A stretch of DNA of 64,000 bases, taken from contig OZ018416.1 in the NCBI GenBank assembly GCA_963969595.1, positions 11,796,065-11,860,064 of the forward strand, given 5' to 3'. Both the position numbers and the translations under genes were made by a program. The notes beneath the pieces are model-generated. The model was given only the letters and a program-made list of their open reading frames with translations, was not told where the DNA came from and made no database searches. Shown in pieces: positions 12,281 through 23,556 of the stretch (positions are counted from its first letter, which is position 1; every line of letters begins with the position of its first letter). This DNA is from Neckera pumila (Eukaryota; Streptophyta; Bryopsida; Hypnales; Neckeraceae).

Positions 12281-13443
12281 GCCCAACTTAACCTCAACTT
12301 AGAGCACCGCCACCCATTCAAGGCCAAGCTCCGGCCCTGGGCTTGGGTGAGATCGGGAAGAAAAAGCATTTAGAGAAAATATCAGCCCTTTAGAGCTATT
12401 TCCAAGCTTGGCCTGTTAGTCTGAAAAAGTCCCCCAGTGAGCAGTTAGCTGCTTGCTAAAACAGTCAGATTTTGTGGATTTTTGTTTGTTTGTTTGTTTT
12501 GTTTTGATAAATTTTTAACTCGTAAATTTGGGTTCCTGCACCACTATCACTGCAATTTTAGCTGCACAAAAATAGATAAAAAATGAATTTTTCAACCCCG
12601 AAAAATCAAATTTTAGAGTACTTTGGAGTGGTGTGGAGCAACCTTCCGGATGCTTGAAAATTTTTCTAATAAAAGCCACCCATTTACAGGAAAGGGACAA
12701 AAGAAGACCGGTCACTCCAAAATGAGCTCTCTATTACGAGTTCCATGTCCCCGTCATGCTTTGACCTAGGTTTGATTTTGTTGGCTTTGTTGGTTTGTGG
12801 ACCATTTCTTAACTTTTTTTAATCAATTAACATTTTAGTTGGTTCTTGGTTCTGACAAGTTATTAATGCATGAGTTTGTTTGTATTCCTAATTCATATTA
12901 CCTCTCAGTTACATTCCAAGGTGATTTTGAATAAGCTGAACTCTATATTTACTTTCAAAACTTTTCTATGTATGTACCTAACAAGATCCAGAACTCAATG
13001 GTAGATTGGTGGAGAGACGCAAATTCATCAAAAACAAAATATACTCTAAGAGGGCTCCAAGTTTGCTGATTTTGTTTCACAAGAATGAAAAAAAGTTTTT
13101 TTTTCTCACTTCAAATGTTATAATCATTCAATCCACATGGTCAAATGTACTCAAAATTTTCCAACACATGGTCACAATGGTCTACTTCACTTTTGTACAA
13201 TTTTAAAAAATAAGGTATTTTCTTTAGATAATGCACTAAAAAATGGCAGCTTTTGACAATTTTCTTTAAAAACACCCTCAAACCTTAAAAGCTTAGTCTA
13301 GAAGGATGCCAACCTATAATCAAAAATCAAAAATAGTTATTTAAAAATGATCTAATTTTTGGACCAATAAGTGCATTTTTTATTTCTATAATGATCTAGA
13401 AAGTTATCATTAACCACTTTTGGGTTGCAGCATCCTTACAAGG
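12281..13443. other. AT-rich DNA with a possible MITE end
   Basis: TTAGAGCACCGCCACCC at 12300 resembles a Harbinger-type end, but I cannot place its partner. The block at 13340-13440 is shared with 32250-32350 and is the left part of an older dispersed repeat. I see no gene. Confidence 0.4.
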
Positions 13444-14047
13444 TTAACCCCTAAAGGATTGAGGTACATTTTCAACATAAATTGTCAAAAATTGCCACTT
13501 TTTAAAGCAACAAGAAAAAATTGAGTTTTTTCTTTTCTTTTTAAATTCAACGATACAGGTTTGTACTAGACTTCTTTCAAATTACTGGAAATTGTGTGAA
13601 AAAAATATCAAAAACTTTGACCACATGGATTGAAATATTATAGTATTTGAAGTTAAAAGAATTTTTTTTCCAACCTCACCCGACAAGGCCAGAAAACTTT
13701 AATTCTTAGAAAGAGATTTTTACACTATACATGGATCACTTGTTTTTTTTTCCATTTGCATCTTGTATCATGTAAGTTACATACTTGCCAAATTTCAAAA
13801 TTATAGAAGAAGTTCTGCATATATTGCCTAAAGCTGTTTAAGTTGCTCCAATTGCCCCAAAAGTTCAGGGTAGTATAACTTTTGATCCAGGCACCCGATT
13901 AGATAAAAAAATAGATTTTCAACAAGGGAATACATGTTTTCATATTGTTTCCAAATTTCATAAACATCCGACCAAAATTGACTTCGTAGGAACCCATTTG
14001 AGATTTCTTGCATACATTGAAGAGACATTTGGTCCTTTAGGAGTTAA
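13444..14047. mobile_element. TTAA-flanked inverted-repeat element, 604 bases
   Basis: The left end is TTAA-CCCCTAAAGGA and the right end is TCCTTTAGGAG-TTAA. The related locus at 32621-32660 has CAGGG-TTAA-ATCC with one TTAA and no insert, and its flanks match on both sides. TTAA is therefore the target duplication. CCC ends plus TTAA are the signature of piggyBac-type elements. No transposase is present, so it is non-autonomous. Confidence 0.8.
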
Positions 14048-14083
14048 ACCTTGAGTAATCAGACTAATGAAAATAAGAGTGCT

Positions 14084-14975
14084 TATAAACCCTAAAGTCC
14101 AATGCCATTTTTTCATCATAAAACCACTCAAAACTATCATTTCTATTGTGAAAAACATAAAAGTTTTAAAATTGCTCTTTTTCATATCTAACCACAAGAT
14201 CTTGCACCAAACTAGTATAAGGATGTATCGTGAAAGAAAATTTGGAATCTTTGACTACATAGATAGCAAGATATTTGTATTTAAAGTGGAGAAATAGTTT
14301 TTTTACACTTTACTAGATCAGATTTTTGCATTTGAATTTTCTTAACTTAAAATTTTTGCACTATTGATTTTGAATTTTGAATTTTATATATTGAAAAATT
14401 GAGTTGAAAGTTAGGAAAAAAATATAAAAAAGCAATACATTTGGTTTTTATTCTATAAAAAACATTGCAAATTATATAGAACATTAGAACTAAGTAGATA
14501 CAAGATAGAAAAAATAGTAAATCATTAATAGTTCTAAGATGCAATTGAAAATTTGAAATCCACTAATTGCAAAGGTGAGATTGTTCTAGCAAGCAAACTT
14601 AACTACATAGAACTTTTTCTTAAATTGAAAAAAATGAATTCAAAAATGAATTCTATGAGTTATTTTATTGAAGAAGATGCTATGAGTGCTTCCAAAACAA
14701 GACTCTCCATATTTTTCTCATTACTTGTCCAAATGGAATAAATAAAAGCTTTCTATATATTTTCTTGAGAAGCAAATATTTTAGAAAGTTATTTTGAATT
14801 TTAATGATTTTTTGGGTGTTGACTAGAAAATAGCTTTTGAGCTTAGGGTGGTATGATTTTTTCTCTTGGTTACCAATTGAATAGAAATTATAGCCCCAGA
14901 AAGCTAATGTATATTTCTATCTTTAAATTTTTTTGTAAAAATCACATCAAAAATCAAGACCATAAGAATTGACAA
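14084..14975. mobile_element. Degenerate relative of the 49565 TTAA element
   Basis: It starts with an ACCCTAAAGTCC-like end and follows the same internal order as 49565-50489 and 57483-58428: CTCAAAACTATCATTT-like text, the block AAGGTGAGATTGTTCTAGCA and a CACCAATTGAA-like block near the right end. The right terminus and the TTAA are not recognisable. Confidence 0.65.
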
Positions 14976-15125
14976 AAAACAAGCTACCTAATTGGTTAAA
15001 TCAATTATGTGCACCATAAACTCTAGTCTTTGTACAAAAAATTGAACCTTAAAATGCATCATACAATTCTAATATATAAATTGAACGCGGTGCCCTATTC
15101 ATCAAATATTTCAAATGGAAGGGCA

Positions 15126-15558
15126 TTAACCCCTAAGTGGTTTTGAGGACACATTGTGTCCTCTGCATTCATACACGCCCCGTGTTTGTCAAATTCCATG
15201 AAGTATTGGCCAAATATGTAAACTACAAAATTGAAGGTGCAATAGTCATTGATTTTCATATATTTTTAGAAAAATATTGCGATGCTCATTGTTGAAATGA
15301 GATGCTGTCGAACATGCAAAAGTGTATATCTCTAGAAAAATACGTGTACTTGAGATACAACTTCACAATACTTACAAAATTATTAACATGTCCAATGTAG
15401 TCAAAAAGTGTGTAGTTTAATAGAAGACTTCAGTGCGTATTCAACAAAAAATTAAATTAAATTAAATGGATAGTAAGCCATGCACATGCAAGGCTGTCTA
15501 CATTGCACTGTGTATGTACTAATGCATTGAAAGACACCAAGAACCACTTAGGGGTTAA
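15126..15558. mobile_element. TTAA-flanked inverted-repeat element, 433 bases
   Basis: TTAACCCCTAAGTGGTT at the left is mirrored by AACCACTTAGGGGTTAA at the right. The ends match the TTAA-CCCC consensus of the other elements, but the interior is different. No coding capacity is present. Confidence 0.8.
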
Positions 15559-16620
15559 GATGTAACAATGATTCATGTTGCAACATATATTCTCTCTACA
15601 ATGGCTAACGCAATTTGATGCTCTCAATTCTAAAAAAATTATTCAAATATTGTGAGAACCAACATCATTTGCATCATTGCAAATTGTGAATATTTTAAAT
15701 TTTTTAAATTTCAACTTCCTTCAATTCTTGTATACAACAATTTGAAATGATGTATACCAACAAGCCAAGGCACAAAAAAGTTTTTTTGGAATTCAATTTT
15801 GTTTTGATAAATATATAGAAATTCCAAATTATGGCACATAAAACCAAATTTTAGACATGGCTAACTTTGAAATTAATCTTCTTTCAAATCACATTTAATT
15901 TCTTCTTTAAACTTCCATAATAATGCCTTATATGTTGCATACTACAACTTTTGTATATCTACTTTTGGATTTTGCCCATTGATGCTTATGGTATGGTTGT
16001 TTGAAAGGAAAAACTTTCAAATCTATATTTAGTTTTGATAGTCATTGTACAATACACTAAACCTACTTCTAGCAATTTAAAATTTGGCTTGTTTATTGAG
16101 ATGGTTCTAGGATATATGTTATATGAGGTTTTAATATACATTGAACACAATTGAAAGAAGAAATAGACTTCTATCAATGGCAATTATTTTTGGGAGGCCA
16201 CCGTACAATCTATACACTATGGTAGCAAGCATTTTGGAAATTTGAAGCATTGCAATTGCCAATCCATACCTTACTTTAAATTAGGTTTTTGTTTGTTATG
16301 TTTTGTTTTGTTTCATTAGAAGAGATTTGAGGGCATTGGAGGGCCGTTTCAGGCCTGTTCCTTAATCTGGCCATATCTGTGAACAGCCGGTACAAGCTGT
16401 CAGAATTTTTTTTTTCAAAAAAAACCAAAACCAAAACCAAAAAAACTCTCCCAAATATCATTTCAGGCCAAATTTTTTTTTATTTTTAAATTTTTTTTTT
16501 GAAAATGACGTGGCACTCTTTCAACTACATTAGCTAGTAGCTTTCCTGCTTTCTCGCAATCTGGGAACGCAGGATAACTCCCGGGCTCTTGGAGGCCTCA
16601 AATCTCTTCTAATGTGTTTG
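15559..16620. other. AT-rich intergenic DNA, nothing recognised
   Basis: I see no gene, repeat or convincing signal, apart from homopolymer runs and CCAAAA microsatellite text near 16425. Confidence 0.5.
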
Positions 16621-17090
16621 TTACTGTGAGATCTCTTGGACCATGCATCCCCCAATTGTGTTCATAGTATCATTGAAAAGCTATCAGCAAGGAGGGGTGC
16701 ATGGACTTTGTTTTGTGGCATTTTGACTCACGAAAAAAAAGATATCGAATTTCAAAGTTTTTATGAATTAAAAAATCAAAAAATTATTTTTACTTTTATT
16801 TTGGCTATGGAAATGACACAAGGCACACTAGTCTTCTATACCTTGAATTATGCAGTTTGTTTTGTTTGTTTGCTTTGTTTGTTACAATAAAATCTCTTAG
16901 ATTGTACGTCCCCCAATTACATTCTTGGTACCGTCAGATAGCTCTCTGCGAGAAGGGGTGCATGGACTTTATTTTGTGGAGTTTGGACCTATAGTGTGAA
17001 AGATATTGAATTTTGAAGGTTTTTATGAATTAAAAATTAAAAAATAACTTTTACTTTTATTTTGGTTGTGACAACGGCACAAGGCACACT
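16621..17090. repeat. Two tandem copies of a ~260-base unit
   Basis: The unit starting at 16621 (TCTCTTGGACCATGCATCCC) recurs from 16882 (TCTCTTAGATTGTACGTCCC). Both contain GGGGTGCATGGACTTT, TTTTTATGAATTAAAAA and CAAGGCACACTA. The second copy runs directly into the inverted-repeat element at 17088. Confidence 0.8.
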
Positions 17091-17418
17091 AAGGGAGGAG
17101 GTTCTTAAACCGCTCGAGCTCTAAAATCGCCCACCTCCACAATGTTCGCTGCTTGTACATGTTGCTTTTTGCAATGTACAAGCTGTGAACATTTGAGGAG
17201 GTGAGCAATTTTGGAGCCCTCCGAAGCATCAAAAATTTGAACTTCAAAAATTCATAACTAATTCCACAAAGCTCCAAAAAATATGAAACGACTTGGGTTG
17301 GATGCCAATTTCATTTGTCTTTGTAGAAAAATTTACTAAAACATATTTCAAGAAGTTTCACCTCCCCAAAATTTAGATTCAGCTCTTAAGTAAGCGCTTT
17401 ATGGACCTCCTCCCTTAG
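17088..17418. mobile_element. 331-base MITE with ACTAAGGGAGGAGGT ends
   Basis: ACTAAGGGAGGAGGT at the left is mirrored by ACCTCCTCCCTTAGT at the right, with further imperfect pairing inwards (AAACCGCT against AGCGCTTT). Target duplication and superfamily are unclear. It does not encode a protein. Confidence 0.7.
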
Positions 17419-17439
17419 TTGGGATGGTGACCCGATTCT

Positions 17440-17700
17440 CAAGCCATTTTCGCTTTTTCAGAGGTTTATCTGCAGTACGGCTGCACCCAATTGAGTTGGT
17501 TTGACAATTTTTGAAAAACATTTCTTACCTTATTTTTTGGGTCCTAAATAGGCATCCTGATTCTTTACTGTAGAACATTTGGATCTGGCAGATCTTGCAC
17601 CGTGGGACCGTGACTTGATTTCGCAACTAACACGGCAAGTTGACCAAATGACCACCTGCTGAAAGAAGAAAAATGTTCCGAAGGTAAGGTAAGGTAAGGT
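17440..17700. repeat. Dispersed repeat (second copy at 38660)
   Basis: Shared blocks with 38660-38960, in the same orientation and order, are TTTATCTGCAGTACGG, TTGAG(T/C)TGGTTTGA, TTTGGGTC, a GTTGGATC-like word, CTGGCAGATC and CACGGCAAGT. The copy at 38660 is more GC-rich. It ends in an (AAGGT) microsatellite at 17685-17702. Confidence 0.7.
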
Positions 17701-17702
17701 AT

Positions 17703-18584
17703 CGGAGAACCTAAAAGAGACATCTTCTCCTACTTCAATAGATGTAATGAAGAGCATTAGGAAATCATTTGCAAAGGGTTTCTTAGCACTTGGTGCAAAA
17801 ATGAGGTTTTCTGCTCAAGTAGTTTCCACCAACTTTAGTGGAATATAAATTTCTCAGTTCTCTTCTCCAAATCTTATGAGCTGGACTGGTTGTTTGTTTC
17901 TCCCTTTGTTTTCTTGAAAGTATCATCACTTTTCTTTTTTTTTAAATACTCGTATTGTGCCACCTATCTGCAAGAGTTTAAGATTTCAAATTAAAATTTT
18001 GGACTGTTGTAGATAGGTAGCCTAATAAAGAGAGTGTCTGTAGGTGTACATACTATAGGATTGATTTTTTTTTCTATTTTCAAGAAGCCTACAGCCAGCT
18101 TTTTCTTCAAATACTCATGTCATATGTGGGTGATATGTGTTATGTAGTGGTGATGTCTATATGAAATGTGGCTTAAATTTGGCTATTGTATTTTAAATAA
18201 AGTACAAATCTAGCTATTTTGTTAGAAAAAATTTAATTTTCTTTCAAAAGAATTAGCCCTGGAGTTTTTTGGTAGCAAAGTCAGTGGTAAAAAATCATAA
18301 AAGAAAACCAACCCTAGAAAGTAGTGGTAAATAGTCAACATAAGCATTTTAATGTTTTTTGTATAGCCATATCGTGGTACTTTTGTTCAATAAGATTAGC
18401 GAATTGGTAGCAAAAAGATGTTCCAAGTAGAATTTGACTTTTATGCTACTTGGAAAATATTTTATAAAGTCTAAAAAGCAACACATTGTAAGATTGTGGT
18501 GATTTTCAAATCCTCAAGAGGATTTGTATCACAATTTGCCAAGGTGAGTGTGAAAACTACTACCAAGCTAAGCAATGGACTCCA
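17703..18584. other. AT-rich intergenic DNA, nothing recognised
   Basis: I see no gene or repeat in this stretch. Confidence 0.5.
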
Positions 18585-19260
18585 CCCTGATGGCTTATGT
18601 CATTCAAATTGCCATGGCTAGTCAACTTCCTCTTCAACTTTAGAAATTCATAGGAATCATAGCTAACTATCCACAAATGGGAATGCATTGAAACAACCCA
18701 TCAAAGAAGAAGAAGATACCTAACTAAGAAAAGTACCAAATGGGGAATTTGAGATCATTCTTGCCTCAAAATTTGACATTTAGTGGCAGCTATTATTCTG
18801 TCACTTCAATATCCTATTCAACTTTAAAAAATCATAACTAATGATCTACAGCTTGGAATTCTATGAAACAACCGGACAAAGAGAGAGAAACAAGAGATCT
18901 ATCTTAGAAAAATACTAGATGAGAGGTTTAAGATGATTCTTGCATTGGGTTTTGACTTTTAGAGGCATTCATTGTTCTGCCACTTTAATATCCTATCCCA
19001 CTTTAGAAAATCATAATTACGATTTACAATTTGGAATGCAATAAAAAACAATACAAAGAAAGAAAAACAAGATATGTATCTAGAAAAATATTAGATGGAG
19101 GTTTTGAGATTATCTTTGCATTGAGATCTAACTTTTAGAGGCAATTGTTATTCCTCAGCTTTAATATCTTACTCCCCTTTAGGAATGCATAACTAATGAT
19201 CTACAACTTTGAATGCCATAAAACAAAGAAAGAAAGAGGATTATGATATCTATAGTAACT
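18585..19260. repeat. Tandem repeat, ~175-base unit, nearly four copies
   Basis: Successive units share TCTTGC(A/C)T, TTTGACTTTTAG-like text with GGCA, a CTTTAATATCCTA-like block, TCATAACTAATGATCTACA and an AAACAA-AGAAAGA stretch. Units begin near 18590, 18768, 18936 and 19116. The copies are clearly diverged, so the array is old. It is too short and too diverged to call a satellite. Confidence 0.75.
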
Positions 19261-20526
19261 TCAAAAATTGAGTCTATACTTTGTTCAATTTCATTTTGTG
19301 CGCCATATGTTGAGAATAAGTGGATAAAATCCAAATGAGAAAACATAAATGTTGTAATATCCTTTGTGTACTATAGTTCAAAAAAAATTGGAGCAAAGAA
19401 CAATTACGGTTTGGAAGTAAATGAATTCCAAGGCTAACCATCCCATAGATTCACTTGTTGAAGTGGGTTTCATAATCACTTTAGGGTGATTGCAAGAAAC
19501 ATCTGTCCTATTTTCCATCACATGTTCAATTCGGAAAATGTTTTGTTCCGTAAGTATTTCAAAAATTATTGAATGAACATGAAAGTCTGAAGTAAGCTTC
19601 CTAAAGAAATAGAAAATGTGCTTGAATTATTTCAATTTTTTCAAAATTAATTCAATATGTGAGATTGAATTTTGAAAATATGTTACACACATGGTTTTGG
19701 TGATTTTAGTACTATTGAGTACCTTTTTTGAAGAGTTATGGCATCAAATTTGGTAGGCTAGCACTTCTAATGAAAATACACCTTCTCATGATAGGAATTT
19801 CCAAACAAATTTTTCAAGTATGTTTTCAATAGCCTATTAAAGTGTGCTATATTTAGGTTGAATTTATTTTGAATTAAAAATGATTTTTTAGTTTTTGCTT
19901 TAATCTTCCTTTTTTGCTCTAAATTTGCAACAATGGTCATATTTAAAATAAATTTTCCAAGTCATTTTCTAATTTTAAAAATGAAAAATGTAGAAGTCTA
20001 ATTTTCTAGCATAAATTGTAGCATGATGTACAATAATATGCAGTAAAATATTGAAGTCATTGAGGCTCAAAAATGAAGCAATGGCACACCCATTGATATT
20101 GTAAGAAGTTGACACATCTATGCTTCCAGAAAATTATATACAGAGAAAAATGTAGATAATATTAATAGGAATGGAATTTGAAGATTCTCAATGAATCAAA
20201 GATTTGAGACTTCATTTACTATTATAGATGATCTATAGGTTGCAATTTGAACTACTATTGCATCTATTTTGAATAGATTTGAAATTATTTGTTGTAATAA
20301 ACAATTAATATACATCATTTTAATTTGTATTTAGCAACCAAAACAATTATTTTTAGTGCAATCTTTTTTAATACAACATATTAGTTTATAAAGGTTGTAC
20401 ATAGTACGTTTGTTTGGATTGTAGCTGATTTCATATGATATGACAACAACAAAGTGATATTAAAATTTTGATAATATATATTATATTTGTTTTTATCAAA
20501 TGCTTTTGTCAATATTTTGTCATATA
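19261..20526. other. AT-rich intergenic DNA
   Basis: Nothing is convincing. AGGGTGATTGCAAGAAAC at 19484 matches the terminal sequence of the elements at 21237 and 33791, so this may be a lone end of that family. Confidence 0.4.
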
Positions 20527-20732
20527 CAGTAGAACCTCTCTTAGTGCATACTCTCTTTGTGCATAATATGCAGTAAGAGAGGTAGTACTTTGAAGCATTT
20601 ATTTGTGAATAGTAGTTGGAGGCCCCATAGTGAGAGGCCATGTTAGCCAATTTTTAGTACAGAACCTCTCCTTCTGCATAAACCTCTCTTAGTGCATAAT
20701 CCCCAGACTATGCACTAGGAGAAGTTCTACTG
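20527..20732. mobile_element. Emigrant/pogo-like MITE (TA target duplication)
   Basis: The 206-base element begins CAGTAGAACCTCTC and ends in the complementary GAAGTTCTACTG, flanked by TA on both sides. CAGTA(A/G)AACCTCT ends with TA are those of plant Emigrant/Lemi (pogo, Tc1/mariner superfamily) MITEs. The inner part repeats the motif CTCTCTTAGTGCATA two to three times, in both orientations. Confidence 0.85.
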
Positions 20733-21236
20733 TATATTTTTATTATATTTACTATAACATATTAAATATACCTATTAAATGCATTATTAAAATATTGGAT
20801 TTCAATTAAAAATATTTATTGCAAATAACTCAAATTTTATTGCAATTAACTCAATTAATTCAAAAATTATTAGAAAAAATAATGCAAATTCCTTCTAATG
20901 TTTGCAGTATTTGTACAAACCATTCTATTCAACAAGAACTACAAGCTATTTTTCTTTCATTTCTTGTCCATTATTTCTAAAGTACCATATTTTGGACCTC
21001 TTATTTGTTGATTAAAAGCTCTAGGGCGATGCAAAACCTTACATCTAAACTCGTATCCATTGTCACACACAAACCAAATGTGGTCTCTTTTCCTTTTTTT
21101 GTCTCAATACATTGCTCATCAAAAATTTTGAAAATATATAGCACTCGGGCCGTTGCAAGAAACACATAATGTTTTTATCACAAAAGCCTTGATTTTGGCT
21201 ATAGTACAATCATTACTATGAATATAGTGCAATAAT
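20733..21236. other. AT-rich intergenic DNA
   Basis: No gene is seen. CGGGCCGTTGCAAGAAACAC at 21145 is another copy of the terminal motif of the element that starts at 21237. Confidence 0.4.
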
Positions 21237-21966
21237 AGGGTCATTGCAAGAAAGAATGGTATTGGGTATTTGTTACAAGGGGAGTGCCAAAACTTTGCAA
21301 TAACTTCTGAAAGCATGAATCCCATGAACCTGAATTTTTTATTGGAGATGTCTATCTTGAGTGTAATTAAATCTCATACTTAAAATAACTAAAAAAAATT
21401 TAATATTTAAAAAGCAACTAAAATAATATGTCACATTTTGAGTTTTAGGGATTTTGAGTACTATTGAGTCCCCAAATTTAATGATCTAGAGCTGAAATTT
21501 CTATGGTCTATTTCTATAATATGAAATCATGTTTCTACCAAGGGAAATTCAAAAATATTTTATTTTATGTCCTCTACATTCATGCAAATGTCTCCTTACG
21601 CTTGCAATTCTGAACATTGAAAATGGTTTCAAGATCATTCTTTTTGTGAAATGTCTTCATCAAGAAATCTTTCCAAATGGTCTATTTTTAGTTTCTTTGA
21701 AAACCATTTTTTAAATTTTTACAAATTAAAACATCAAAGTATGTATTTTCTTCAAAATTTCACCTCACTCTTTTTTGTAAATAACTTTTGAGTTTGACCT
21801 AGATTTTTTTAGGTCAGAAATTTGGTGATATACTACTTTCAGTGTTATTCTATTTATCCTTATTTTATTTATACAAATTTGTATGCAAAAGCTCATAGTA
21901 CTGGGAGTACTAACTGAAAATAGGCCAAAATAGAACAAAAACAACCATTCTTTCTTGCAACGACCT
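21237..21966. mobile_element. 730-base inverted-repeat element, TTGCAAGAAA ends
   Basis: AGGGTCATTGCAAGAAAGAA at the left is mirrored at the right by TTCTTTCTTGCAACGACCT. The element at 33791-34510 is the same family in opposite orientation: a long internal stretch (AAATTTTGAAGAAAATACAT and neighbours) matches as reverse complement. Target duplication is not clear and no transposase is encoded. Confidence 0.75.
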
Positions 21967-22310
21967 AGTAGTGTAGTTTAACTTATAAAAATGAATTACA
22001 AAATGATTAAAAATGATTAAAAAAGAATTGAAAAAGAATTGAAAATGATTAAATATTAATAAAAGAATTTAAAAAACCATTTAAAACCATTTTAAAAACC
22101 ATTAAATTTTATTTAAAATCAAATTAAAAAAATCAATAAAAAATCAATTAATACTTAAAACCTCTAAGAAAATCAGCAAAATATTAAAAAATAAAAATGT
22201 ATTAATAATAAAATTATAATTAATAAAAGTTTTTAAAAATCAATAAAATACATTAAAAATGAATTAAACATGAATTAAACATGAATTAAAAATGAATTAA
22301 AAAACCAATA
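21967..22310. repeat. Low-complexity A-rich repeat
   Basis: Runs of AAATGATTAA, AAAGAATTGA and (later) AACATGAATTA words repeat imperfectly. This is simple-sequence DNA with no coding potential. Confidence 0.7.
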
Positions 22311-22951
22311 TTATATCATGCAATACAATGGATTCAAAAGAGGCAGGAACTGGCTTACTCCATATAGACTTAACTATTATAGAATCCAAAGGACCAATAA
22401 CAGTAAACAATGGTTACATAAATATTTTGATTTTTAGAAAATAGTAAAAAAATTCAAAAGTATAAGATTCAAAAACAAATTTTTCTCAACTTGAAGGTGT
22501 TCCTTGTCAATCATTTGTATTTTTAGAGGAAAAAATTGTATTCTCTACACTTGTGCAAAGGTAGTGTATTTTGAGTATATGAGGAAGGTAAACACTTTAT
22601 TTTTTTTAGAAAATCTCTTCACAAAACTTGTGTAAAAGTCCTTGTTTGTCAAAATTGACCTTCAAACTTGCATTTCTAGATCAAAACTTTAATACAAAAA
22701 TCCCCTAAAATGCCAAAAATAGACAACCAATTGTGGTCTGTTTGAAAATAATAAATTAATATTTTTAAATGAAAAAAGTACTTAATGTCTACAACTACAA
22801 CTATGAAAATTGACATATGACACAAAAGTTACGAGAAAAAAAACACATGTCCAAGGTCAAGGAGACGAAAGAAAGAACAAGTGTTTTTTACAATGACCCA
22901 CTCTTATATTTACAGAGGTTTACTAACTATGTCCAGGGCCATTGGCTCCTG
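22311..22951. other. AT-rich intergenic DNA, nothing recognised
   Basis: I see no gene or repeat in this stretch. Confidence 0.5.
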
Positions 22952-23024
22952 CATTTCCTATGTAGAAATTACTCCACACAGTTCACGCATTTCCTATGTA
23001 GAAATTACTCCACACAATTCACGC
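22952..23024. repeat. Two tandem copies of a 36-base unit
   Basis: The unit GCATTTCCTATGTAGAAATT plus 16 more bases occurs twice with one substitution, and a third GCATT follows. Confidence 0.85.
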
Positions 23025-23097
23025 ATTCCCTTGCCATGCACCACCACAGCTAGCTACGTACTTAATTAACACACTAGTCCTCCTCCTCAATTGGCCT

Positions 23098-23152
23098 TCA
23101 CGTGAAAATGGCATACGGAATACCGCCATTTTAACGAAATATCCGTTAACTA
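23098..23152 (-). repeat. Inverted fragment of the 32895/27570 dispersed repeat
   Basis: Read on the minus strand, this stretch gives CGTTAAAATGGCGGTATTCC followed by GCCATTTT. That matches the start of the repeat copies at 27588 and 32908. It lies immediately at the left edge of duplication copy B. Confidence 0.6.
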
Positions 23153-23556
23153 CACAAGTTCCACAAGGACGACAGTCGTGTATGGTTGTTGAGCTTGTAA
23201 ATTTACTCACAACTGAGCATCCAAGGTGTGGGATCAGCTACTACCGCTCATATATTCGATCTAGGTCGAGAAAAGTTGGCTCTGAATGGGGGATCAAAGA
23301 CAGCAATTATTTCAAACCTGACGCAAACTTCTGGTTATACCGGTATACAGCACAATTACCTGCACTTCCAGCAACATCTATCATGGAAAAGAAAGATTTG
23401 AGAGGTCAACTCGGCAACTCGAAAGAGCCTGACTACTTGATTAAGTCTAATACACGTACTGTGGATACATTTCCAGAAACTTACAGTATTTCTCCTGATC
23501 GAATGCTTGTGGAGAGCCGCGACGAGGGAGGCTCTCAGATCTCTGGAGCTCCAGCT

